Source: Akanthomyces muscarius
Taxonomy: Eukaryota > Ascomycota > Sordariomycetes > Hypocreales > Cordycipitaceae
Assembly: GCF_028009165.1 (NCBI RefSeq)
Contig: NC_079244.1
Location: forward strand, 1,364,001-1,428,000
Direction of reading: 5' to 3'
Length of the DNA stretch: 64,000 nucleotides
Positions 11,399 to 21,121 of this stretch are shown piece after piece (within the stretch, counting starts at the first letter, position 1; each line of letters starts with the position of its first letter). Under the pieces are notes generated by a model, which worked only from the letters and a program-made list of their open reading frames with translations, was not told where the DNA came from and did not search any database. Both the position numbers and the translations under genes were made by a program.

Positions 11399-11982
11399 TC
11401 ACCCTGATTAGTCCTACTTCAATCACCTGCTCTTTTTGAGCGATCCTTGTTCACCTGCAGCTATAGTGGTACCAATATGAATGGAGTCCCAAGGTCTGGT
11501 TCTTGTAGTATGTTAGTGTATCGGGAGCGGGCTTGCAGATAAAGCGCCGCCATTAGCCATCGGGCATCAGCGAATGAGCCCGATCGTGCTACACTGCTGA
11601 ATGACTACCTTGCATTTATGGTCCATGTTAGCGGCCAGTCCTCTATCAACAAGGCTGTGGACTTCTCTATTTGGTAAGAAAGTATAATATTGGAGTTATC
11701 TTGCATGTTGCTGGCTTGACTCTTTTGGTGCCATTGGCTCTAAAGTTGCAGGGACGGAGGATGGGAAAATTATTGTCTGAATTTTATAGTGAAGGGATGA
11801 GCTCGCAGGATTAAACCCTACTTATTCAAAGAGATGAACGGCCTAATGAGAAAGCCAGATAAACGATGTCACTATGAATCCAATGGCACTTCAGGTCTAC
11901 TTCCGTGTCTATTGTATAGTGCGAAGGAAAACTTGACAATACGTGAATTGTCTAGGAAAACTGTATATTGGATGCGAAAGAT

Positions 11983-12148
11983 TCAGAGGCTGAATTTATT
12001 GCACTTCGACCAGTCAATGAAGCCAGCATTGCTGCAGCGTTCGACTTTCTGGGCGAGCATGTGGTGGTTCTCGGGGCTGTGGATCTGCTCGGCGCACATG
12101 TGGATGAGGTTGATGAGAAAGAAGTCCGTAGCAATACACTCGTGGTCA
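11983..12148 (-). CDS. Orphan coding-looking fragment, probable 3' exon or gene remnant
   Basis: After a good 3' splice site (pyrimidine-rich TTTTGTCAG, acceptor at 12149-12150), a 55-codon frame runs to a TGA at 11983. It reads DHECIATDFFLINLIHMCAE, then QIHSPENHHMLAQKVERCSN, then AGFIDWSKCNKFSL. Codon use is strongly C/G-ending (TTC CTC ATC AAC CTC ATC CAC ATG TGC GCC GAG CAG ATC CAC AGC CCC GAG AAC CAC CAC), unlike the AT-rich DNA around it. I do not recognise the protein. A possible upstream exon around 12195-12260 would need a GC-AG intron, so I could not build a complete gene. Neighbouring frames on the same DNA are shadows of it. Confidence 0.35.
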
Positions 12149-12590
12149 CTGACAAAACCAAACTTATGAACAGTACAAAAAAAAAAGAATACGCCTGATG
12201 ACTGACATTTTCAATGCGTAGCCTAGGGCTGTAAGCTCGAGGTTGGCCACGGGCGCGGGCGACCTACTCAACTGAGGTCGGGAATTGGGAGAGAAGCGAG
12301 GAGCTCAGTTTCGACATTAAAGACAGCCCTCAATCGATGAATAAAAGAGTATGATTCAGGAAAAGTTTCCCGTGCGCATTTTCTGGCATTTTTGGCATCT
12401 GCGGAAAGTATGGACTTCCTCGGTGGCTCAGAGTAGGGAAGGCGATCTGTGGGGTAACGCATATAGCCGGCTGGTTGTCATCAGAGCTGCTAACTCCAAA
12501 TGTCAACCACTCACTAGCCGATCGGAGTCCTGAGCATCTGCAACCATTGGTGAAATATATCATTGATCGCTTGAAGTTACTACTTGCATC
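12149..12590. promoter_or_regulatory. Intergenic, promoter side of the MDR oxidoreductase
   Basis: This region contains a run of ten A residues near 12178 and the promoter of the MDR gene. ATATATC lies about 30 nt upstream of the ATG at 12591, too close for a normal TATA box unless the leader is very short. No further gene is visible. Confidence 0.35.
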
Positions 12591-13742
12591 ATGCCCCGTG
12601 CCTTGACTCTCGACGCAGGGGAAGGAGGCCGCCCTGGCAAGGTCTACTACCCGTAAGTTACTGTAGCTTTCGTGAGGATCAGCTTTTTCGAGATACTGAC
12701 GTTGTAACGCCGCAGTCTTCAAGTCAAGCAAGTTCCCAAGCCGAAACCAGGCCTAAATGAAGTTCTGGTCCGAATCAAGGCAGCAGCTCTCAATCACCGG
12801 GATTTATGGGCACGCCGGCATTTGTACCCTGGGCTGTCTCTCACAAGTCCACTGTTAGCCGACGGTGCTGGCATCGTGATCGAGATTGGATCAAAAGTCA
12901 AACGCACCGAGTTGCTTAACCAAGCTGTCATATTGGCTCCTATGCGTGGTTGGCAAAACGATCCCGTTGCACCTGAGGATCCTCATCGATTTGCCGTCAT
13001 TGGCGCTACGCTTCTATGTGACGACGGAACAGGGCAAGACTACCTAGCCGTCCACGAGGATGAGGTTGAACTCGCACCCCACCATTTAACTCCAGCTGAA
13101 GGCGCAGCACTTCCCCTTTGCGGACTTACTGGCTGGCGGGCGCTTGTTTCTAAGGCTGGCGTTACAGGCCCTGGTAAAAATGTGCTGGTTACAGGTATTG
13201 GGGGCGGCGTCGCTCTGCAGGTTCTGCAGTTCGCCGTGGCGCTTGGGAGCAACGTATATGTTACTTCTGGAGACCAGAAGAAGATTGACAAAGCCATCGC
13301 AATGGGCGCGCGAGGAGGTGTCAGCTACAAGGAAAGCCGATGGGGCTCCGCCTTATTAGAGATGCTCCCCGACGGCCATCCATACATAGACGCGGTCGTG
13401 GATGGCGCGGGCGGAAATATCATTGCGGAGGTGGCACCCATCGTAAGACCCGGTGGTGTCATTGCGCAGTATGGCATGACAGTCGGCAACAAAATGGACT
13501 GGCAAATGCGAGCTGTGTTGGCCAACCTGGAGCTCAAAGGCTCAACCATGGGCTCAAGAAAAGAGTTCCGTGATATGGTGGCGTTTGTAGACAAGCACAA
13601 GATCAGGCCAATTGTCAGTAGAACTGTCCGAGGGCTCAGCGACCTGGAAGCGATCGAGACGTTGTTTGCCGACATGCAGGCCGGACGGCAATTTGGAAAA
13701 CTGGTCATCGAAATAGACGACGAACTACAGGCGCAGTTGTAA
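12591..13742 (+). CDS. Zinc-type alcohol dehydrogenase-like / quinone oxidoreductase (MDR superfamily)
   Basis: Two exons, 12591-12652 and 12716-13742, with donor GTAAGT and acceptor CGCAG, give 362 aa. The first exon encodes MPRALTLDAGEGGRPGKVYY. The GroES-like N-terminal domain contains the family phrase EVLVRIKAAALNHRDLW. The Rossmann domain has TGIGGGVALQVLQFA near residues 180-195 for NAD(P)H binding, followed by the paired glycine segment DAVVDGAGG. The Cys cluster of the structural zinc is absent, as in the YogA/quinone-oxidoreductase branch. These cytosolic enzymes reduce or oxidise carbonyl/alcohol pairs or enones; the substrate cannot be predicted. The gene converges on the alpha/beta hydrolase gene, only 173 bp apart, and is the left edge of the 12.6-23 kb metabolic gene run. 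A product-processing role there is inference. Confidence 0.88.
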
Positions 13743-13915
13743 AAGCCATCGGATTCTGAACTATGGGCATCATCTCGAGTATAAGCATGATTTTCTGGAA
13801 TCTCGATCTGATCAAAAGCAGTAGCTAGCAATAAGTTGATCGAACTAATGTGCCGTTTCTTTCTAGTTCAAATAGCAGTGAAGCGCTCACAGCACTCACA
13901 GAGGAATCCTTGCTG

Positions 13916-15132
13916 CTATGTATTCGCTGGCAAACCATAGTCGCCCTCAAGAAGCTTAGTAAACCATCGCTGGATTCGCGTGGAAGCGGGACCATCGAAC
14001 TGGTGCGTCATTTCCTCAAGTAGCACCGCGTCATGCGACTCTTTATATCCTACCTCGGCAACAAGATTGAGTTCGGGAGCATGTTCCCTCAGCAGCTCTA
14101 TCAACTTCGTACTGTGGTCGACAAGCACCTCGTGTTCACCATACGTGATGTACATGTGTCGAACGATACCACTGATGCCGTCGTACCTGCTCGGATCTGC
14201 GTCCAGAGGAGTTCCCCACCAGTATTTGCTCTCCATCTCGGGAATTGGGTTATCGGTTCCGGAAACTTGATATTGCAAATACTCCACTCGCGGTCTCCCA
14301 GGGGATAGGTCAACGCTGAGATACTTCTCAAATGACTGTTGGTACGCAGCACGAAATGTCAGGTATGGAGAGACAAGAAATACAGCGGGCAGCTGAGCAT
14401 CTAATGTGAGAGAGGTGACTTGAGGATGGGGATGCAGGATATGCATCAGTAGTTGCATCGTCAGGTTGCCTCCGGCCGAGTCTCCGCCGATGATTACGTC
14501 GCGGGCAGAAACTCCCGTGTCTAAGATGGCCTGGAGGCCCATTGATGCCTGTTTTAAGTGGTTGGGGTATTTGGCTTTCGGGGAAAGTGTATACTCGAGA
14601 ATTGCGCAAGCGACGTCGATTCCCGCAGCCGCACTTGGCTTGACATACAACTCCCAGCACCAGCGAAGATGGCCAGGCGCGAGCGGGACAAAGAAGCCTC
14701 CGCCGTGCAAGAAGTACACGATTTTGGTCGCTTTTTGGCGGTTGCCCAACCAAAGCAGAGAGGCTCCAGATTCATCGAGCAGTTCGATATTTGGAGTGAA
14801 AGAGACGCCCAGGGTGCCGCCGGGGTGTTCCATGGACTTTTGGCGGAGAAATTTCTGGTAAGCTTCGCGGGTCGAAGGGACAACATGCTGTATCTGTCGC
14901 GGCGAAAGTGTCGTAAAGGCAGCTCTGATGAAACCGCATGTTACAGTATTGCGAAGATTCATGCGCCAAACTATTGCCAGTATTGCAGCTCGCGAAACAT
15001 AAACGGTAAGGCGCAGCGGCACTGTAACAGATGTTAGCGGAGGGCTTGTTTACTTGCCTTTGCAAGGGAATTCTTACACACGGTGATGACTTTCAATAAA
15101 AGACTTATTCGCTCAGTAATAGTGAGCGCCAT
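13916..15132 (-). CDS. Alpha/beta hydrolase, hormone-sensitive lipase (HSL) type
   Basis: Two exons, 15132-15078 and 15021-13916, give 386 aa. The long exon is open from a GTG only. I added a small 5' exon because an ATG-led frame (MALTITERISLLLKVIT) ends in a GTAAGA donor and a GCTAAC branch point plus TTACAG acceptor follow, restoring the N-terminal helix usual for this fungal group. HSL landmarks are the oxyanion motif HGGG at residues 124-127 and GGDSAGG with the nucleophile Ser200. An acidic residue in GEHEVL (about 314-319) and the His in SHDAV (about 348) complete the triad. The N-terminus is hydrophobic, so membrane association is possible. The family hydrolyses acetyl and other esters. 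Beside a Baeyer-Villiger-type monooxygenase, an ester or lactone substrate is a reasonable inference. Confidence 0.88.
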
Positions 15133-16454
15133 GTCGCTTACGTATGATGATGCTAGCTGAAGAGAAAAATATAGATATATAAGTATTTATTGATGAGCTT
15201 TTCGCAAAACTGTAAAGAGAACTCGACACCACAGCCCATAGTTTACATATAGCAGCGGGAGAGGAGTAACGGAAAGCCGGGTGTGCCATCTGACCAAATA
15301 GCCGAAACAGGCTACTTGCACCCCTGAAGCGATGTGACAGCTCTAGACTGCCTAAACCGATGCTTCCGATCGGATGAGCGAGATTGTAGATCGAATCAGG
15401 CGACTTTGCAATGATGATCTTTTTCTGTCCGGGTTCTGGCTCAGTATCAAATTAAATAATCCGGGGTGCTGCGAGATCTAGTCTTAGGACGCCTCGGTGA
15501 GGCAACTACATGCATTAACATCAAGTCATATGCTTCCTGCCTGTTCGCACCACTCGATTTTCGATTCTTGACACACGTAGCACTATAACAGTAGCCTGTA
15601 TTCAAATTAATTTGAATTCTTTCTCTAGAAGAGAGTGCAATAGTTGTACGATTTGAAGCCTGCTCGACAAGAAATAAGCTTTTAGCCACAGGCACCTGCC
15701 GCGGGTAACGCCCACCCTACAATAGGGCTGGGGCATTTGGAACATTACTTGTGTACTTGTGCTGGGGAGGCCCTATAAGCTTGGCTTTCCTTTACGAGCC
15801 TGCGCTACACCTCTGAGTGTTCATCTCCACGGGTGCTTTTCGTTGAACTAGGAGCGGCCTATAACTATGAGGTAAACCGCCGGTATAATCCAGAGGCGGG
15901 AGAGTTTATGTCCCATAAACAACGCCGCACTGTCTAGTAACCCGTCTAGCGTCCTTAGCAACAACCATTGTCGAGCAGCAGGTGCGTAGGCTAACAACCA
16001 CGAATGGCTACAGAAACGTGCCGAGAGCCATGTGCTGATGAGCCTATAAAGCGCCAGAGTCCCTGCATGCTTACTCCCTGGAGTTGCTCCATATGCAAGG
16101 GTAGGCCGCCCCTCGGAAACGACCCACGATCTGTGCTGACGGTGAATGACCGAACCAGACGGAGGTCCGTATTTTTTCAACTCGTCCACACTGTCTTGAT
16201 AAAGCATAGATTTTGTTTTAAGTATGGCGCACGCGAACTTAACACGTAGCTATGCCGTGCCTAAACTTTAGCACACGTAACAGCGATAGTGCGGCCACGC
16301 TTGCGGGGTGGTTACGTGCTTCCATGCTGCAATTCCGTCAGCGCCTTGCTGCCCTTTCAACCCTACTTTCTACTCGTTCTAAGCTCATACAAAATTCGGT
16401 TGCTCATTGTTCTGCCGGGGGAAAGAAAGCCGGCCTTCTAAATTAACCTTCAAA
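15133..16454. promoter_or_regulatory. Divergent promoter region between hydrolase and Baeyer-Villiger-type monooxygenase
   Basis: This 1.3-kb region must drive the hydrolase (minus) and the monooxygenase (plus), so it is the natural place for a shared control site. The first 500 bp are AT-rich (for example a long AT stretch at 15165-15195). A 119-codon frame at 15848-16207 has no family resemblance. I could not identify a convincing pathway-specific operator by eye. Confidence 0.4.
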
Positions 16455-18376
16455 ATGGGGGTTTTAATTGACGCGCGACCCATTGTGGACGCGCACATTG
16501 ACACGGAGGCCGGGAATGACGAAAATATCTCCGTCCTGCCGCCGCCGCCTGCTTCCGGGGACCGTGTGCACCAAGAAGCGACACCGAATTCGGCATCTGC
16601 TGCACCGCAAGCGCGGAAGCAGACAACGCCGCTGGAGCTTGTGGACAGGTATATTGACGAACCGCGCCCGCTCAAAGTCGCAGTCATCGGCGGGGGTCTC
16701 GCGGGTATTCTTGCAGGCGTCCTTCTACCTGCTAAGGTACCCGGAATCCAATTAACTATCTACGAGAAAAACAGAGACTTTGTGAGCTAGCTCAAGCATG
16801 TCTTTCGATGTCCTGAAGCTCACCGGTCATACAGGGAGGAACTTGGCTAGAGAACATATATCCAGGTGTCCGCTGCGACATACCGTCTCATGTTTATCAA
16901 TCGACTTTTGAGCCGAAAAAAGATTGGTCCGATGAGTTTGCACCCGGGCACGAAATTCGCGACTATTGGCAGTCTGTCGCTAAAAAGTACAACGTGTACC
17001 AGTATGCCAAATTTGAGCACTTGGTAGAAGGGGCGGCGTGGGATGCCGCTAGCGGAAAATGGCGGGTTACTTCCAAAAGCATAAAAAAGAACGATGCCGA
17101 GACGCTGGAATATGATTTTGTGCTGAACTGCATTGGCCGATTCAACGATTGGAAGCTACCAGCGTATCCTGGCATTGACGACTTCAAGGGAACCTTGAGG
17201 CACACTTCAGATTGGGACCCTACGTTCGACCCGGACGGCAAAAAAGTGGCGGTCATTGGAAATGGAGCCAGTGGAATTCAGGTTGTCGCTACTTTACAGA
17301 AGACTGTGGCTCGTTTGGATCACTACGCCAGAAACAAAACATGGATTGCAACCTCTTGGGCAGGAGATGAACGGACGGCTGGAGCCCAACCTATCGAGAA
17401 GGAGCTCCAGGACACCTTCGAGGATTCTACGACTTACACTGCCTACAGGAAAACGGTTGAGGACAAGTACTGGCGCGGTTTTCCGGGCGTTCTTCGCGGT
17501 AACGCTAAAAACGTAAACCTCAAGTCCAACTTCATCGAAGTGATGCGGAAGAGACTTTCGAAGAAGCCAAAGATGATTGAGCACTTGGTTCCCGATTTTT
17601 CTCCCAATTGTCGACGCCTCACGCCTGGTCCTGGCTATCTAGAAGCCATTACCGAAGATAATGTGGACTACATACGCACACCAATTCGCAGAATTACCGC
17701 GACGGGTATTGAGACGGAAGACGGTGTCCACAGAGACGTCGATGCCATTTTCTGTGCCACCGGATCCAAGACCGATTTAGTCCCGCGTTTCCCGATCAAA
17801 GCCAATGGAAAGACACTCGCCGATGCTTGGGCTCCAGACGGACAGGAACCCTTCCCGTATACTTATATGGGTATTGCCACACCGGGATTCCCGAACATCT
17901 TGTTTGTTCATGGGCCGTTCGGCACTGGCCCGTCTGGCACCGTGCCCCAAAGCGTCGAGAGCCAGCTGTCGTACGTTGCAAAATTGCTGCGCAAGGTATC
18001 TAGGGAAGGAATCAAGTCTGTTGATGCCGACTCCAAGGCAGCTGACGACTTTAATGAGTTTTCTGAAGCGTTCTTCAAGACCACCGTGTTTACGGACAAC
18101 TGCAGCTCCTGGTACAATGGCGGCAAGCCAGGTGCTCGAGTGCATGGAATCTGGCCTGGCAGCGCTGCGCATCTCACCATCGTGCGACGTGATCCGCGAT
18201 GGGAGGACTGGAACTACGAGTATCTGACTGGTTCGGGAAATCGGTTCCATTGGTACCTGGGCAATGGATCTACAAAGCGGGAGGCAGACCCCGACTCAGA
18301 CATTACCTCGTACCTTCAAAACCCAGAAGAAATTGACTTGAAAGATGTGCACGAAAGCTGGTGGAGTATCCCATAG
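16455..18376 (+). CDS. Flavin-binding monooxygenase, Baeyer-Villiger (cyclopentanone/phenylacetone monooxygenase) type
   Basis: Two exons, 16455-16781 and 16835-18376, with donor GTGAGC and acceptor ACAG, give 622 aa. An N-terminal extension of about 72 residues is low-complexity and lacks a signal peptide. The FAD-binding GGGLAG is at residues 79-84 and is followed by the conserved GGTWLENIYPGVRCDIPSH. The class fingerprint FKGTLRHTSDWD is at residues 226-237 (FxGxxxHxxxW, with Asp where Pro is commonest) and the NADPH-binding GNGASG is at 251-256. Such enzymes insert oxygen next to a carbonyl, turning ketones into esters or lactones with NADPH and O2. The size fits the larger fungal type I enzymes. 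It is flanked by a hydrolase and an UNC93-like transporter, the basis for proposing a cluster. Some relatives are N- or S-oxygenases, so the substrate class is uncertain. Confidence 0.9.
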
Positions 18377-18823
18377 ATAAGATCTTCTAGAAATCTTTTA
18401 GACATTAGATGAAAGGAGCCCTATTCTAGATTGGCAGACACCTAAATGGCAGAGTGCTTGGCGGGGGCAGTGGGCACGCCGAAGCCGGAAGTTATTGATA
18501 TTTCGTATTATCAGCCCATTTTGTCTCTTAGTATTTCTTATCTGTCGTCGCAACCGGTTGGCTAGCTTGTCTCCCAGCTTTAATGCGCTGGGGTATGTTG
18601 CTTCGGTTCCTTGAAATGGCGTGCTTGGGCAATGCCGCAGAGCGGAGGAGCTCATCTAACCCGCAGACAATAAAAGCAGTGAAATGCATTGGGTGACCTG
18701 ATATCCTGATCTATGCGTAAAATCATTTTGCGGTTCAGTTTTACTTGGTCAACGTATACTTGCAGCCTCAAAAAGTGATTTTATCTCTGTTCCTCCGGTA
18801 CGCGTTGGCACGCTCCCGCGAAA
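18377..18823. promoter_or_regulatory. Intergenic between monooxygenase and transporter
   Basis: This 447-bp gap holds the 3' end of the monooxygenase and the promoter of the UNC93-like transporter. No gene is visible; the minus-strand frame at 18398-18655 has no coding features. Confidence 0.4.
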
Positions 18824-20490
18824 ATGGCGTCCGAGCACATCCCTGGTATGTCAACCGATGGCTAATAGCTGTGCCTCTTTGAGACGTCATTTTCTGACTC
18901 GAGCATCAAAGTCAAATGGTATCGATCAACCTTTTATAATATCACGATCCTCGGCCTGTGCAACTTTGCTGCGCCAGGGATATGGGGTGCTATGAACTCC
19001 CTCGGCGCGGGAGGAGCACAAAAACCATACTTGGTCAATACAGCGAATGCGTTGACGTTCTCTCTCATGGTAGTTTCTTGTCTATTCTCCAGTGCCTTGG
19101 TTCGCTTGATTGGGATCAAGGGTGCTTTGCTTTTTGGAACGTACGTGCGCTTGGCATTTGACCAATTGAACAAGAAACTTCTTCTCTAACAAGACAGCAC
19201 AGCCTTGGTTATGCACCTTATGCCGCAGGCTTATACACAAATAATCGCTTCGGCACGGAATGGCTCACCATTTTTGGGGCTGCTCTGTGTGGTATTTCTG
19301 CCGGCGTATTCTGGATGGCAGAGGCAGCCATCGCAATTGCCTACCCTGAGCCCTGGAACAGAGGCAAGGCACTGGGATATTGGCTGACGTACCGAGTCAG
19401 TGGTCAGATTCTTGGTGGTGCCATCAACTTGGGCCTGAATTCGTCCCGCAATGAGGCCGGAAAGGTATCGCATACAGTGTACCTCGTCTTCATTGCTCTT
19501 CAATGCCTCGCTCCCCTCGGCGCGCTCTTCCTGACGCCACCCGAAAAGGTACAGCGTCAAGATGGGAAGCCAGTAGAGCTGGGAATCTTCAGCAACCCTT
19601 GGTTTGAGATTAAAGCTACCATCAAGCTGTTCTTCTCTCTAAAGTTCCTGCTTCTGCTACTGCTTATTGGACAAGCCGTGTATGCCGAAGCTGTGTTTTT
19701 CACCTACCTCTCCTGTGAGTACACAACCCTCTTGCATCTTACTCACAAAAGCGAATTTCTAACTAGCTGGTTTTCAGTGTGGTTTAGTGTTCGCTCGCGG
19801 GCTTTGGGATCATTCCTGTCTGGTATCGTAGCCGCGATTGGGGGTAACGTCCTAGGGGTAAGCCTTTCGTCACAATGCCACTGCAAAATATATGCTGACG
19901 ATGTTGGTTGAACAGTACTGGCTAGATAAAACGACTATCTCGCTCAAGTTCAGAGCCAGATCCACGTTCTGGACAATTTTAACTCTGCAAGGGGGGTGGT
20001 GGACTTGGGCGACAGTGTTAGCTACGCGATACCATCGCACGCAGCCCACGTACGACTGGACAAGCCCTGGTTTCGGTTCCGGCTTTGCCGTCTACATTTT
20101 CTTACTGCTTGGCTTTCAGCTGAACTACATGTTTTTGTGAGTAACGCAAGTCTGGATGTTGCAATACTTTTCTAACGCTCAGCTAATAGGTACTTCATCA
20201 TTCAAAATTTGTCCGACTCTAAGGAGCAGATCATCCGCTATTCTGCGTTGCTGCGCGGAACTGAGTCTGCTTGGCAAGCAATTAGCTACGGCTTAGGATC
20301 TATCGAGATTATGGCCCAAGTCGGCAGCATCTACTTGAACTTCAGTCTTTGGGCAGCTGCGATAATTCCAGCCTGGCTCGTTTTGCGCCACATTGGTGTA
20401 GCAAAGCCAGGCGATGGTGAGGATTCGGAGCATAGCATAAGTGAAGCTAGCGATGCCAAAGCCGCCAGAGAAGAGACCTCTGGACTGTAA
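18824..20490 (+). CDS. MFS transporter, UNC93-like (DUF895)
   Basis: Six exons: 18824-18845, 18912-19140, 19203-19714, 19778-19857, 19916-20136 and 20190-20490, all with canonical splice sites, giving 454 aa. The first exon encodes only MASEHIP plus one base. The start of the mature frame, VKWYRSTFYNITILGLCNF, is the hallmark of fungal UNC93-like proteins, followed by APGIWGAMNSLGAGG. About eleven hydrophobic segments follow, and the protein ends in a charged cytoplasmic tail with acidic and Ser residues. It lies in the membrane. Fungal relatives are poorly characterised; the group is treated as transporters or channel regulators. In the metabolic gene run it could move the substrate or product, but this is inferred from position only. 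Confidence 0.87.
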
Positions 20491-21121
20491 TTGCATATCA
20501 ATTGGCCACATATGGACCATAGTTCCCATAATCCTAGGTTGATGAGAATTTAGATTCCCACAGAACCTGCAAGGCTTGTGGAACGCAGGAGCAAGCGGCA
20601 TACTGTATCGGCACAGTATATATCTAGCAAGATCAAATTCCAATAGCCTGGGGATAGAAAATATGGCCCAGCCCGTTATCAGATTGCTTCACTGTTTTGA
20701 CTTTGAGATCCGAGATCGGAACGTCTTGTCGACTACACGAGATATGGCTGTGTAGGCTGCTTTTCGTAAGACATAGCCAGAATGGCGCCATCGCATATGC
20801 CGGTACTCCCACCCGGCACAAGAGATCTGCAGATGAATGGTCTATCAATTCTTCCCCACAATCGGATATAATTGGAAATATAGTAAATTAACGGCCACGT
20901 TCCTGGCTGTTTCACGTGCGTCGCAATTGCGTCGCCACTATCACGTCATTGCGTTGGCGGTGCACTGAAGCGGAGGCTATCGCACTGAACACCAGACGAC
21001 CGCGCCGAGCTTTTATACCACCACGCGGGTATTTCACTTTCATGTACGCGATTATATATGTCTTGGCCCGTCACAGTTCTAGGGAAAGTCTTGCCTAACA
21101 ACCTCAAGTACGACTAAAAAC
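20491..21121. promoter_or_regulatory. Intergenic with promoter of the FMN monooxygenase
   Basis: This 631-bp region precedes the FMN monooxygenase. It is GC-richer from about 20890 to 21030 and contains CACGTG (20912-20917), a palindromic E-box-like hexamer that could bind a bHLH factor; a single hexamer is weak evidence. Confidence 0.4.
21053..21059 (+). promoter_or_regulatory. Putative TATA box of the FMN monooxygenase gene
   Basis: TATATAT lies 63 nt upstream of the ATG at 21122, a normal distance for a short-leader fungal gene. Confidence 0.5.

Noticed and set aside
15848..16207. 119-codon minus-strand frame between hydrolase and monooxygenase
   Set aside because: It has a hydrophobic end but no recognisable family, and its codon use is like that of non-coding DNA.
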